From Bauldia sp. (lineage in GTDB: Bacteria; Pseudomonadota; Alphaproteobacteria; Rhizobiales; Kaistiaceae), in NCBI RefSeq assembly GCF_020442045.1, contig NZ_JAGRLA010000110.1:1-40406 (forward strand): DNA of 40,406 nucleotides, given 5' to 3'. Within the stretch, counting starts at the first letter, position 1, and each line of letters begins with the position of its first letter. Shown here one piece after another: positions 8,570 to 16,499 of this stretch. A program made the translations under genes and the position numbers. Below the pieces are notes generated by a model. The model was given only the letters and a program-made list of their open reading frames with translations, did no database searches and had not been told where the DNA came from.

Positions 8570-9988
8570 ATGCCGGCGCCTTTCGACGAAATGAATCACG
8601 CCGGCGGCGAATGCCGTCCGGGCTATGACCTGATCAAGCGCTGGCTCGAATCCGAGACGCCGGAGTCCCTCGCCCACAGGCGGCTGGAAGCCGAGTTGCT
8701 CTTCCGCCGGATCGGCATCACCTTCGCCGTCTATGGCAACGAGGAGGCCGAAGAGCGGATCATCCCCTTCGACATCATCCCGCGGGTCCTGACCCAGTCG
8801 GAGTGGCGGAAGCTGTCGACCGGACTCGAGCAACGGGTACGGGCGCTCAACATGTTCCTCGCCGACATCTACGGGCCCGGCGAGATCATCAAGGCTGGCG
8901 TGATCCCCGCCGACCTCGTCTATCGCAATCCGTATTTCCGCCCGGAAATGATGGGGCACAAGCTTCCCCACGACATCTACGTCCAGATCGCCGGCATCGA
9001 CCTCGTGCGCACCGACGCCGAGGATTTCTACGTGCTGGAGGACAATGCGCGGACGCCGTCCGGCGTCTCCTACATGCTGGAAAATCGCGAAGTGATGATG
9101 CGGATATTTCCGGATCTCTTCGCCGACTACCGGATCGATCCGGTGGAGACCTATCCCGAAGAGCTGCTGGCGACGCTGAATTCGGTCGCGCCATCGTCCG
9201 CTCCGGGTGAACCGGCGGTGGCGTTGCTGACGCCCGGTCCGCTCAACAGCGCCTATTACGAACACTCGTTCCTCGCCGACAAGCTCGGCATCGATCTCGT
9301 CGAGGGCAGCGACCTCCTCGTCCGCGACAACATCGTCTTCATGCGCACGACCGAGGGGCCGAAGCGCGTCGACGTCCTCTATCGCCGGCTCGACGACGAC
9401 TTCCTCGATCCGCTGACCTTCCTGCCCAACTCCGTGCTCGGCGTGCCGGGCCTGATGAACGCCTACCGGGCCGGCAACATCACCCTCGCCAACGCCGTCG
9501 GCACCGGCGTCGCCGACGACAAGGCGGTCTATTCCTACATGCCCGAGATCGTCCGCTTCTATCTCGGCGCCGAGCCGATCCTGAAGAATGTCCCGACCTG
9601 GCGCTGCCGCGAGCCGGATGCCTGCGCCCATGTGCTCGACAATCTGCAGGACCTGGTCGTCAAGGAGGTCGCCGGCTCCGGCGGCTACGGCATGCTGATC
9701 GGCCCGGCCGCCGACAAGGCGACCCGCGAGGAATTCGCCCGCAAGATCAAGACCGACCCGGACAACTTCATCGCCCAGCCGACATTGGCGCTCTCCACCT
9801 GCCCGACCGTCGTCGATGCGGGGATCGCGCCACGTCACGTCGACCTCCGCCCCTTCGTCCTTTACGGCTCCGACAAGGTCCGGATCGTTCCCGGCGGATT
9901 GACGCGGGTCGCCTTGAAGGAGGGATCGCTGGTCGTGAACTCAAGCCAGGGCGGCGGCACCAAGGACACCTGGGTGCTCGACGCATGA
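8570..9988 (+). CDS. Circularly permuted ATP-grasp type 2 protein (DUF404/DUF407)
   Basis: This 472-residue protein matches the circularly permuted ATP-grasp family in length and motifs. Examples are FRRIGITFAVYG, ERIIPFDIIPRVL, QRVRALNMFLADIYGPGEII, YVLEDNARTPSGVSYMLENR and LVVKEVAGSGGYGMLIGP. ATP-grasp ligases join a carboxylate to an amine or thiol through an acyl-phosphate, so a peptide-bond-forming role is expected, but no substrate is known. The start is the ATG at 8570 preceded by AAGGGG. A TTG at 8543 in the same frame lacks support. It is the first gene of a four-gene plus-strand operon, and the alpha-E gene begins 19 bases after its stop. Confidence 0.93.
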   Translation: MPAPFDEMNHAGGECRPGYDLIKRWLESETPESLAHRRLEAELLFRRIGITFAVYGNEEAEERIIPFDIIPRVLTQSEWRKLSTGLEQRVRALNMFLADIYGPGEIIKAGVIPADLVYRNPYFRPEMMGHKLPHDIYVQIAGIDLVRTDAEDFYVLEDNARTPSGVSYMLENREVMMRIFPDLFADYRIDPVETYPEELLATLNSVAPSSAPGEPAVALLTPGPLNSAYYEHSFLADKLGIDLVEGSDLLVRDNIVFMRTTEGPKRVDVLYRRLDDDFLDPLTFLPNSVLGVPGLMNAYRAGNITLANAVGTGVADDKAVYSYMPEIVRFYLGAEPILKNVPTWRCREPDACAHVLDNLQDLVVKEVAGSGGYGMLIGPAADKATREEFARKIKTDPDNFIAQPTLALSTCPTVVDAGIAPRHVDLRPFVLYGSDKVRIVPGGLTRVALKEGSLVVNSSQGGGTKDTWVLDA

Positions 9989-10007
9989 CATACCGGATCG
10001 ACGCCCG

Positions 10008-10952
10008 ATGCTGAGCCGCACCGCCGATACGCTCTTCTGGCTCGGCCGCTACGTCGAGCGCGCCGACAATACCGCGCGCATCATCGACGCGGCCAACCGG
10101 CTCGCCACCGTGCCCGACACGCTGGCCGGAGAGACCAGTGAATGGGAGCCGGCGCTGGCCGCCGCCGGAGCCCTCTACGGCTTCAAGCAGGGCCATGACG
10201 AGGTCGACCGGGACCCGGCCATCGACTACCTCGCCTTCTCGCCGGATAACCTGTCGAGCATCAAGAATTGCGTCGGCACGGCACGCAACAACGCCCGCGC
10301 CGTCCGCACGGCGCTGACCTCCGAGATGTGGGAGGCGATCAACGAGGCCTGGCAGGAACTGAAGCGCTACGACGGGACGAAGATGGACCGCCAGACCCTC
10401 AACGGCTTCCTCAGCGGGGTCAAGGAGGCGTGCCTGCGCTTCGACGGCTCGGCCTACCGCACCATGCTGCGCCACGACGCCTACTGGTTCCTGCGGCTCG
10501 GCTTCTATCTCGAGCGGGCGGACAGCACGGCGCGCATCCTCGACGTCAAGTACCACGTCCTGCTTCCCGAGGAGGCGCGGGTCGGCGGCGGTCTCGACTA
10601 TTTCCAGTGGTCGTCGATCCTGCGCTCGGTCTCGGCGCTGACCGCCTATCGCTGGGTCTACCACGAGAGCCTCAAGCCGTGGCTGATCGCCGACCTGCTG
10701 GTCCTCAACGACCAGATGCCGCGATCGCTTGCCTCCTGCTACGAGAATCTCACCCTGTTCCTCGACGAACTGGCGCTGGCCTACGGCCGCCAGGGCCCGG
10801 CCCAGCGCGCGGCGCGCTCGACGATGACCCGGCTGCAGAACGCGGAAATTTCGGAAATCTTCCAGAACAAGGGGCTGCACGAATTCCTGACGGAATTCAT
10901 CGCGGAGAATGCGCGGCTCGGTGAAACCATCGCCAAGCAATACCTGACCTGA
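10008..10952 (+). CDS. Alpha-E domain-containing protein (DUF403)
   Basis: This 314-residue, mostly helical protein starts with the hallmark MLSRTADTLFWLGRYVERADNTARI and later repeats the pattern as FLRLGFYLERADSTARILDVKYHVLLP. That near-duplication (residues about 8-25 and 162-185) suggests two related helical halves rich in conserved Glu and Arg. The alpha-E family has no established activity. It occurs next to permuted ATP-grasp and transglutaminase genes, as here, and probably acts on or with the ATP-grasp product. It lies 19 bases downstream of the ATP-grasp gene and 10 bases upstream of the transglutaminase gene. Confidence 0.94.
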   Translation: MLSRTADTLFWLGRYVERADNTARIIDAANRLATVPDTLAGETSEWEPALAAAGALYGFKQGHDEVDRDPAIDYLAFSPDNLSSIKNCVGTARNNARAVRTALTSEMWEAINEAWQELKRYDGTKMDRQTLNGFLSGVKEACLRFDGSAYRTMLRHDAYWFLRLGFYLERADSTARILDVKYHVLLPEEARVGGGLDYFQWSSILRSVSALTAYRWVYHESLKPWLIADLLVLNDQMPRSLASCYENLTLFLDELALAYGRQGPAQRAARSTMTRLQNAEISEIFQNKGLHEFLTEFIAENARLGETIAKQYLT

Positions 10953-10962
10953 GTATCCGCCG

Positions 10963-11787
10963 ATGCGTCTTCGAATCCATCACGAAACAGCCTACCGGTA
11001 TGGTTCTCCCGCCAATCGCGCCATCCAGATCCTGCGGCTGACGCCGCGCGGCCACAACAGCCAGTTCGTCGTCAACTGGCGGATCGACGTCGACCGCGAC
11101 TGCCGTCTCGACACCTCGCATGACCCGTTCGGCAACCTGGTCCATTCCTTCACGGTCGAGGGGCCGCTCGACGGCCTGACCATCGTCGCCGAGGGACTGG
11201 TCGAGACACAGGACAGCCATGGCATCGTTCAGGGCCAGGTCGAGCGGCTTCCGATGCCGGTCTACCTGCGCGACACGTCCCTCACCCGCTCGGACGCCGC
11301 GATCCGCCAGCTCGCCGAAATCGCGCGCGACGCGGCCGGCCCCGACGTCGTCAGCATCCTGCACGCGATCATGAACCATATCCGCGATCGCCTGGAATTC
11401 GTCGTCAATGTCACCGACCCAGGCACCAGCGCGATCGAGGCCTTTTCGCTCGGCCACGGCGTCTGCCAGGACTTCGCCCACATCTTCATCGCCGCGGCCC
11501 GGCATATCGGGATCCCGGCCCGCTATGTCAGCGGCTATCTCTTCCACGCCGACAAGCTGGATGGCCAGGATGCCGGACATGCCTGGGCGGAGGCGCTGGT
11601 CGACGGCCTCGGCTGGGTGGCCTTCGACCCCGCCAATGGCATCTCGGCGACGGATGCCTATGTGCGCGTCGCCGTCGGGCTCGACTATCTGAGCGCCGCC
11701 CCGGTGCGCGGCACGCGCTATGGCGGCGCGGACGAAGACCTCGGCGTCAGGATTCTGGTCCATGAGTCGACTCGGGTTTCCGGATAA
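10963..11787 (+). CDS. Transglutaminase-like cysteine protease family protein
   Basis: This 274-residue protein has an N-terminal beta domain typical of bacterial transglutaminase-like proteins (MRLRIHHETAYRYGSPA). A papain-like catalytic core follows with a complete triad: C168 (GHGVCQDFAH), H206 (DAGHAWAE) and D222 (VAFDPANG). Bacterial members are thought to be peptidases or amide-bond transferases. No signal peptide is present, so it should be cytosolic like its operon partners. It starts 10 bases after the alpha-E gene. The pairing with an ATP-grasp ligase suggests that one enzyme forms and the other cleaves or transfers an amide bond. Confidence 0.94.
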   Translation: MRLRIHHETAYRYGSPANRAIQILRLTPRGHNSQFVVNWRIDVDRDCRLDTSHDPFGNLVHSFTVEGPLDGLTIVAEGLVETQDSHGIVQGQVERLPMPVYLRDTSLTRSDAAIRQLAEIARDAAGPDVVSILHAIMNHIRDRLEFVVNVTDPGTSAIEAFSLGHGVCQDFAHIFIAAARHIGIPARYVSGYLFHADKLDGQDAGHAWAEALVDGLGWVAFDPANGISATDAYVRVAVGLDYLSAAPVRGTRYGGADEDLGVRILVHESTRVSG

Positions 11788-11880
11788 GTCGTTGTTTCAT
11801 GCCATGTTTCCGAAACCGATTGCCAGCGGGCCAGGTTCCGATGACAGTCATTGTCGGTTGGGAATCGCACTGAATCACCC

Positions 11881-12627
11881 ATGACATATTGCGTCGGAAT
11901 CCTCGTGGATGACGGGTTGGTGATGATCGCCGACACGCGCACCAATGCCGGCGTCGACAACATCTCGGTCTTCCGCAAGCTGCACCTCTTCCAGAAGCCG
12001 GGGGAGTATGTCTTCGCGCTGGCGACCGCGGGCAACCTCGCGGTCAGCCAGTCCGTCCTGACGCTGATCTCCGAGGGCTTCCACAACCCCGACACCGGGG
12101 AGACCGAGACCCTCGTCAAGGCGCCCAGCATGTTCGCGGCGGCGCAGATGATCGGCCGCGCCATCCGCGAGGTCCATCGCGTCGACGGCATCTCCCAGGA
12201 GATGGCCCAGTCCGGGACCTTCGACGTCACGGTCCTGCTCGGCGGACAGGTGCGCGGCGGCCGGCTCCGGCTCTTCATGATCTACTCCGCCGGCAATTTC
12301 ATCGAAGCGACGGCGGATACGCCATACCTCCAGATCGGCGAGCACAAATACGGCAAGCCGATCCTCGACCGGTCGGTGACCGAGAAGACCGGCCTCTACG
12401 ACGCGCTGAAGATCGGCCTCATCTCGATGGATTCGACGATCCGCTCCAACCTGTCGGTCGGCCTGCCGATCGACCTGATCGTCGTGCGCAGGGATGCGAT
12501 CGAGCCGGACCTCACCTATCGCATCGATGAATCGGAACCCTATTTTCACGACCTGCGCGAACACTGGTCGGCGGCGCTTCGCGAAGCGCATCAGTCCCTG
12601 CCGCCGCCGCCCTACAAGACCCGCTAG
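11881..12627 (+). CDS. Anbu-type proteasome-like peptidase
   Basis: This 248-residue protein belongs to the bacterial Anbu ('ancestral beta subunit') branch of proteasome/HslV Ntn-hydrolases. Removing Met1 exposes Thr as residue 1 (MTYCVGILVDDG). Asp17 (IADTR) and a lysine at mature position 32 (FRKLH) complete the standard Thr/Asp/Lys active site. Anbu homologues form dodecameric rings or helical turns, and their physiological substrates are unknown. The chosen ATG is the only start that leaves Thr at position 1, so an upstream TTG at 11851 is rejected. The gap of 93 bases after the transglutaminase gene is longer than other gaps in the operon, so it may also have its own promoter. Confidence 0.93.
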   Translation: MTYCVGILVDDGLVMIADTRTNAGVDNISVFRKLHLFQKPGEYVFALATAGNLAVSQSVLTLISEGFHNPDTGETETLVKAPSMFAAAQMIGRAIREVHRVDGISQEMAQSGTFDVTVLLGGQVRGGRLRLFMIYSAGNFIEATADTPYLQIGEHKYGKPILDRSVTEKTGLYDALKIGLISMDSTIRSNLSVGLPIDLIVVRRDAIEPDLTYRIDESEPYFHDLREHWSAALREAHQSLPPPPYKTR

Positions 12628-12927
12628 CGGCCAGGTCTCTCGTCCGCACGAAGATGCGGCCCAGGTCGGGCGGTCCGCGTTGCAACCGGCGCCGCTGCCT
12701 GGCCGGTTCTGGTGATCACCGCCGCCCGATGATCTCTTCGGATCGTGTTCGGTTTGCACCGCGGGCCACGGCATGACGACCAACCGCCGGGTCGGCGTCG
12801 CCTCCCCGCTTCCGGATCCGGCTTGCCCGATCATCGCCGCCGGCCGGTCACGGTATGGCTCGATTGTCTGTGCAGTATCCGTACAACAACAGATTGAGGA
12901 TGGGCACCAACCGACTATCATCGGGTC
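12628..12927. other. Intergenic region before the TIR gene
   Basis: This 300-base gap shows no convincing gene. An eight-base inverted pair, CGGCCAGG (12628-12635) and CCTGGCCG (12698-12705), follows the Anbu stop at a distance too wide for a typical terminator. I found no -35/-10 pair I would call. Its length separates the TIR gene from the Anbu operon as a transcription unit. Confidence 0.4.
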
Positions 12928-15540
12928 ATGGCGCGCATCTTCATCTCACATTCCAGTCGCGACAATTCGGAAGCCGGGGATTTGTTCGCCTGGCTCAAGA
13001 GCCGGGGCTTCGAACACGGCTTTCTCGATATCGACAAGCATCTCGGCATCCCGCCCGGCGAGCGGTGGGAGCAAAGGCTTTACGACGAACTGGAGCGGGC
13101 GCAGGCGGTCATCCTGCTCCTGACGACGAACTGGTTCGATTCCAAATGGTGCTTTGCCGAGTTCGCTCAGGCACGCTCGCGCGGCAAGGCGATCTTCCCG
13201 CTGATCGCCTCTCCGGACGGTGACCAATTCGTCGGAGACGACCTGCAGAAGCTGGACCTGACGCGGGACCGTGAAAGCGGCCTTGAACAACTCGCCAGCC
13301 GCCTGACCGAGGTCGCCCTTCTGAGTCAGGGGGGCTTCGACTTTCCACCCGGCCGAGCGCCCTATCCCGGCTTCCTCGCCTTCGACGAGGACGACGCCGC
13401 GGTCTATTTCGGCCGGGATGACGACGTGAGGCGCCTCATCCAGCGACTGGACTCCCGCCGGATCGAAGGAGGCCGGCGGTTCGTCCTGTTGCTCGGAGAA
13501 TCCGGCACCGGCAAGTCGTCCCTGATCAAGGCGGGGCTGATCCCCCGTCTCCGGAGGGCCAGGCGCGACTGGATCGTGCTCGCACCCTTTCGGCCCGAGA
13601 CCGACCCCTTTGAAGGCTTCGCGCTCAGCCTCGCCGAGGCCGGCTTCAGGATCGCTGCGAACGAGTTGGCGGAGGTCGACCCGAAAGCGATGGCCGCGGC
13701 GCTCGCCGGAGCGCACGACGCCTTTCGCGCCGGCATCCTGGTCCCGATCGACCAGATGGAGGAATTGTTCACCCGGACCTCATCGGAATTGCGCCAACGG
13801 TTCCTGGCGTTTCTCTCGAGGCTGCTCGATCCCGGCCTGCCTTTTGTCGCCATGGCGACGCTGCGCTCCGATCATCTTGGCGAAATGCAGACGGCGGAAG
13901 GGTTGACCGCCGAGTTCGAGGACTTCTCGCTCCGTCCGATGTCGGTCGAGCGTATCGGCGAGATCGTCCGCGGTCCCGCCCGGATCGCCGGGCTCGACGT
14001 CGACGAGGGGTTGGCCGCTCGGATCGCCGGCGACGCGAAGAGCGCGGACGCCCTGCCGCTGGTCGCCTTCGCGCTCCGTCGCCTCTACGACCAGTTCGGC
14101 GGCAACAACCGCATCCAGCTCGTCGAGTATGAAAGTCTCAGGGACACGGAAAGCGGCCTGTCGCCGCTTGAGACCATTGTCCGCGATACCGCCGCGCGGG
14201 TGATCGCCGAGGAGAAGCCGAGCGAGGCAGAACTGAAGGCGCTCCGCGAAGCCTTCGTGCCGGGCCTTGTGCGGATCAACGACGAAGGTGGCTTCGTGCG
14301 CCAGGCGGCGCGGTGGGACGATCTTCCCGAAGCAGGTCGCCGGCTGGCCATGGCATTGGCCGGACCGCAGGCGCGGCTGCTGGTCATTCGCGAACACGAA
14401 GGCATCCGCCAGGTCGAAGTCGCCCATGAGGCACTTTTCCGGGTGTGGCCCCTGCTGGCGGGTTGGCTCGAGGAAGAGGAAGACTTCCTGATTGGCCGCA
14501 ACCGGCTGGAAAGGGCCCTCGCCGATTGGCAGGCACTCCCCGAGCCGGACCGGGCCAAGGGTCTGATTGCCGGCATCCTGCTCGATCGTGCCCGAACCTG
14601 GCTGGTCGAGCATGCGGAACGTTTCTCGGAAGAGGAAGCGACCTTCATCCATGCATCGGAAGCCGCCGAAACCGAACGCCAACGCCTGGCGGAAGAGCAG
14701 CGTCGGGCGCTCGAGACGGCGCGGCTTCGCCAGGCCGAGACCGAGCGCGACGCCGCCCGGCGCCTGACCCGCCGAACCCGCGTCGCCGCCGCGTTTCTCG
14801 GGCTGGTGGCGCTGGTGGCGGCGGGCGCCGGGGTCTACGCCATGCGGGCGCAGAACGAGGCGGAGAAGCAGGCGACGATCGCCGGGCAACAGCGGACCAA
14901 GGCAGAGAAGGAGGCGGACCGCGCTGAAAAACGCCTGGAACTTGTCAGAAATGCCTCAAAGGAAATTGCGCTCGCTTCGCCGAATTTCGACGTCATGCTT
15001 GAGAGTTACCGCAGGCTGGTCGACATCGACCGGGACGACGAGGCGTGGCAGTCCGCGCTCTACGACAATCTTGAATATTTTGGCGACAACGCGCTGAGCG
15101 GCGAGGAGCTTTCCAGAGCTCTGGCGGCGTTCGGGGAGGCACTCGCGATCGCTCGCCGTTTTTCGCCGAAAGATAACGAGTGGCTACGGCGGCAGGCCAC
15201 CCTTCTCGAGAAGACCGGAGCGATCATGAGTCAATCCGGGAACAAGACCGAAGCGGCTGGTCGCTTTGAGGAAAGTCTGGCGATTCGCAGGAAACTCGTC
15301 GAAAGCGAGCCTGACAATCTGCAATGGCAGATCGATTTGGCTTTTGGGCTTCGGACCGCGGCGAACGCGACGGGTGATTTCGACGAAAGCCTGAGACGTC
15401 TCGGCGAAGCACGGGACATTATTGAGCGTCTGGATTCGGAAGGCAGGCTTTCGGCGGGCCAGGAATCCTGGTTGACGTCGATCCAATCCGAAATGAGCCG
15501 CATTGACGCGGCGCGGCTGGTGGCGCCCGCAAGGAAATAG
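12928..15540 (+). CDS. TIR - nSTAND NTPase - transmembrane - TPR protein
   Basis: This 870-residue multidomain protein reads in order as follows. A TIR domain spans residues 1-135 (MARIFISHSS; the candidate catalytic Glu is E78 in SKWCFAEFAQA). An nSTAND1-like NTPase spans about 145-515 with Walker A GESGTGKSS at 190-198, a Walker B-like LVPIDQMEELF at 271-281 and the family signature VAHEALFRVWPLLAGWL at 498-514. A charged coiled coil covers about 575-612. One membrane segment lies at 619-639, preceded by RRLTRRTR. TPR-like helices fill about 705-840. Bacterial TIR domains commonly degrade NAD+ or make nucleotide signals, and STAND ATPases are switch-like sensors used in conflict systems. 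It appears as a single gene with base composition like the host. Confidence 0.92.
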   Translation: MARIFISHSSRDNSEAGDLFAWLKSRGFEHGFLDIDKHLGIPPGERWEQRLYDELERAQAVILLLTTNWFDSKWCFAEFAQARSRGKAIFPLIASPDGDQFVGDDLQKLDLTRDRESGLEQLASRLTEVALLSQGGFDFPPGRAPYPGFLAFDEDDAAVYFGRDDDVRRLIQRLDSRRIEGGRRFVLLLGESGTGKSSLIKAGLIPRLRRARRDWIVLAPFRPETDPFEGFALSLAEAGFRIAANELAEVDPKAMAAALAGAHDAFRAGILVPIDQMEELFTRTSSELRQRFLAFLSRLLDPGLPFVAMATLRSDHLGEMQTAEGLTAEFEDFSLRPMSVERIGEIVRGPARIAGLDVDEGLAARIAGDAKSADALPLVAFALRRLYDQFGGNNRIQLVEYESLRDTESGLSPLETIVRDTAARVIAEEKPSEAELKALREAFVPGLVRINDEGGFVRQAARWDDLPEAGRRLAMALAGPQARLLVIREHEGIRQVEVAHEALFRVWPLLAGWLEEEEDFLIGRNRLERALADWQALPEPDRAKGLIAGILLDRARTWLVEHAERFSEEEATFIHASEAAETERQRLAEEQRRALETARLRQAETERDAARRLTRRTRVAAAFLGLVALVAAGAGVYAMRAQNEAEKQATIAGQQRTKAEKEADRAEKRLELVRNASKEIALASPNFDVMLESYRRLVDIDRDDEAWQSALYDNLEYFGDNALSGEELSRALAAFGEALAIARRFSPKDNEWLRRQATLLEKTGAIMSQSGNKTEAAGRFEESLAIRRKLVESEPDNLQWQIDLAFGLRTAANATGDFDESLRRLGEARDIIERLDSEGRLSAGQESWLTSIQSEMSRIDAARLVAPARK

Positions 15541-15613
15541 GCTTTCGGTGCCGTCTGATACGTCGGCTCGTTTGACGCAACGATGCGGCCGCGGTCGGCC
15601 GGAATGGTTCCAT

Positions 15614-15627
15614 GGGCGGAATCGCCC
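15614..15627. terminator. Short stem-loop between convergent genes
   Basis: GGGCG-gaat-CGCCC lies between the TIR gene and the cyclophilin-like gene, six bases past the stop of the latter. No T-run follows on either strand, so factor-independent termination is doubtful. Confidence 0.25.
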
Positions 15628-15633
15628 GTCGGC

Positions 15634-16005
15634 TCACCCCCGCTCGGCCGTCACCCGCGTCCCGGCCGAGACGCGGGCGAGGATACGGACGTCGTCCTGC
15701 GTCGTCGCCCAGATGTTGCAGGAGCTTGCCAGCCGGATCTCGTCGCCTTCGCTGATCGGGGTCGGTCCGAAGCCGATGGCGATCGCATCGCCGTCCGGCC
15801 AGAAGGCGATCTCGCCGGCCTCGACGACGGCCCGCGCGTCGGGCTCGCGCGCGATGCTTATCCCGGTCCCGAAATAGACCTCTTCGCCCCAGGTCAGCAC
15901 TGAACCGGTGAAGGGCAGGTTCTCCCATATCGCGTCGGCGGTCGGGGTGTCGCGCAGGTCGAGCGTGATCCGGATCCCCTCGAAGTCGAGCGTCATTTTC
16001 CGCAT
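15634..16005 (-). CDS. Cyclophilin-like fold protein (DUF369 type)
   Basis: This small cytosolic protein of 123 residues matches the cyclophilin-like beta-barrel family in length and pattern. Examples are [55 protein letters not shown] and [11 protein letters not shown]. Members lack a demonstrated prolyl isomerase activity and their function is unknown. The start at 16005 is strongly supported by GGGAGGGGGAC just upstream. A longer frame from 16062 overlaps the Usg stop region and is not needed. It is the last gene of the minus-strand run, 61 bases after usg. Confidence 0.82.
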   Translation of the reverse strand: MRKMTLDFEGIRITLDLRDTPTADAIWENLPFTGSVLTWGEEVYFGTGISIAREPDARAVVEAGEIAFWPDGDAIAIGFGPTPISEGDEIRLASSCNIWATTQDDVRILARVSAGTRVTAERG

Positions 16006-16066
16006 GTCCCCCTCCCCGGTCGGCGGCCGACCCGACCGGTCTAGGGGCAAATTGCGGTGCAATCAA

Positions 16067-16336
16067 TCAGTGCAGCGTCAGCTGGGTCGTCACCGGCTTG
16101 AACTCGCCGGCCCGGACCAGCCGCTTGTGGGATACCGTCACCGAGCGCAGCGGGCCGTCGAGCTCGCGCTGCCAGAAATCGAGGAAGCGGCGAAGCTCCG
16201 GAAATTCAGGTGCCATGTCGTAGGTCTGCCAGACGAAGGTCTGCAGGACCGACGGACAGTCCGGCATTCCGTACAGGATATGGGCGGTGATCAAACCATA
16301 GTCGTCCCATGCATGTCTCGGCACCGTCTCAGGCAT
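16067..16336 (-). CDS. usg: Usg family protein
   Basis: This 89-residue protein carries the conserved core of the alphaproteobacterial Usg family: DDYGLITAHILYGMPDCPS, LQTFVWQTYDMAPEFPELRRF and LDFWQRELDGPL. The function is unknown. The start is set by GAAGGAGC seven bases before ATG 16336, and a GTG two codons upstream is less likely. It lies on the minus strand, 163 bases downstream of the molybdopterin-binding fusion gene and just upstream of the cyclophilin-like gene, with which it probably shares a transcript. Confidence 0.85.
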   Translation of the reverse strand: MPETVPRHAWDDYGLITAHILYGMPDCPSVLQTFVWQTYDMAPEFPELRRFLDFWQRELDGPLRSVTVSHKRLVRAGEFKPVTTQLTLH

Positions 16337-16499
16337 GACCACGCTCCTTCCGTTGCTGTCCCAGGCGGTGATTCATCGCGATTCAGGCCGCCGGTCCGAG
16401 GACTAGGTTTCCTCGGCGGAACTGGAAATGCAATTGCCATACCGGAAAAAGTTGCGTCGAATCAGTCGATTAGCAGCACGCTTGGGTGAGTGCTGACAG

